Positions 63,367 through 64,000 of a DNA stretch of 64,000 bases are shown in pieces. This DNA is from Hyphomicrobiales bacterium. Its GTDB lineage: Bacteria; Pseudomonadota; Alphaproteobacteria; Rhizobiales; Devosiaceae. The stretch is from positions 1 through 64,000 of the forward strand of contig UCAU01000018.1 of assembly GCA_900470445.1 (NCBI GenBank), in the 5' to 3' direction. The position numbers and the translations under genes are program-made. The notes under the pieces were generated by a model that was given only the letters and a program-made list of their open reading frames with translations, ran no database searches and was not told the origin of the DNA. The stretch's first letter is position 1. Each line of letters starts with the position of its first letter.

Positions 63367-64000
<634 letters not shown>

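Overview
The window looks like chromosomal DNA from a GC-rich alphaproteobacterium of the Hyphomicrobiales, most like Devosia or a relative. Four things point there: an arsR-aqpS-arsC-arsH operon of the Sinorhizobium type, a group-2 Mrp antiporter with MrpA and MrpB fused, a consensus CtrA-type box, and many sugar ABC importers in tight operons. The genus is an inference. No tRNA, rRNA, CRISPR array, transposase or phage gene was seen, and coding density is high.

Layout. 1-5.4 kb: a secreted protein of unknown function and a two-gene heterodimeric ABC exporter. 5.5-8.7 kb: a three-gene surface-polysaccharide operon led by an unusual Wzz-like/polysaccharide deacetylase fusion. 8.9-12.3 kb: arsenic resistance (arsR, aqpS, arsC, arsH, MFS exporter). 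12.3-15.2 kb: recQ, a small membrane protein and a 3-methyladenine DNA glycosylase. 15.3-19.2 kb: a RidA/SDR/D-threonine-aldolase-like operon divergent from an M81 (MlrC-like) peptidase gene. 19.4-27.9 kb: a seven-gene operon for an amino-sugar oligosaccharide (Gfo/Idh/MocA oxidoreductase, CUT1 ABC importer, MurR/RpiR regulator, GH20 hexosaminidase). 28.2-31.4 kb: an unknown small protein, an MFS transporter and a second M81 peptidase.

31.5-37.2 kb: a siderophore-iron locus with ATPase and two permeases on the minus strand, and two paralogous binding proteins plus a sucrase/ferredoxin-like protein on the plus strand. 37.4-41.8 kb: an RND efflux pair. 41.8-47.8 kb: the Mrp Na+(K+)/H+ antiporter operon. 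48.2-50.7 kb: a small conserved-looking protein and motAB. 50.6-57.2 kb: a ribitol-type operon (AraC regulator, ABC importer, SDR dehydrogenase, FGGY ribulokinase). 57.5-64 kb: a LacI-regulated CUT1 sugar locus with an FAD oxidoreductase; its ATPase gene runs off the window.

Three carbohydrate loci each carry their own transporter and regulator, and two of them have a visible candidate operator. The ars genes form one transcript in which uptake or efflux (AqpS, MFS) is paired with reduction (ArsC) and oxidation (ArsH). A family of C/G-rich hairpin elements (five copies) sits at gene ends and once inside an ABC operon. A different 144-bp near-perfect palindrome lies upstream of motA. All functional names rest on reading motifs by eye; no database search was run.
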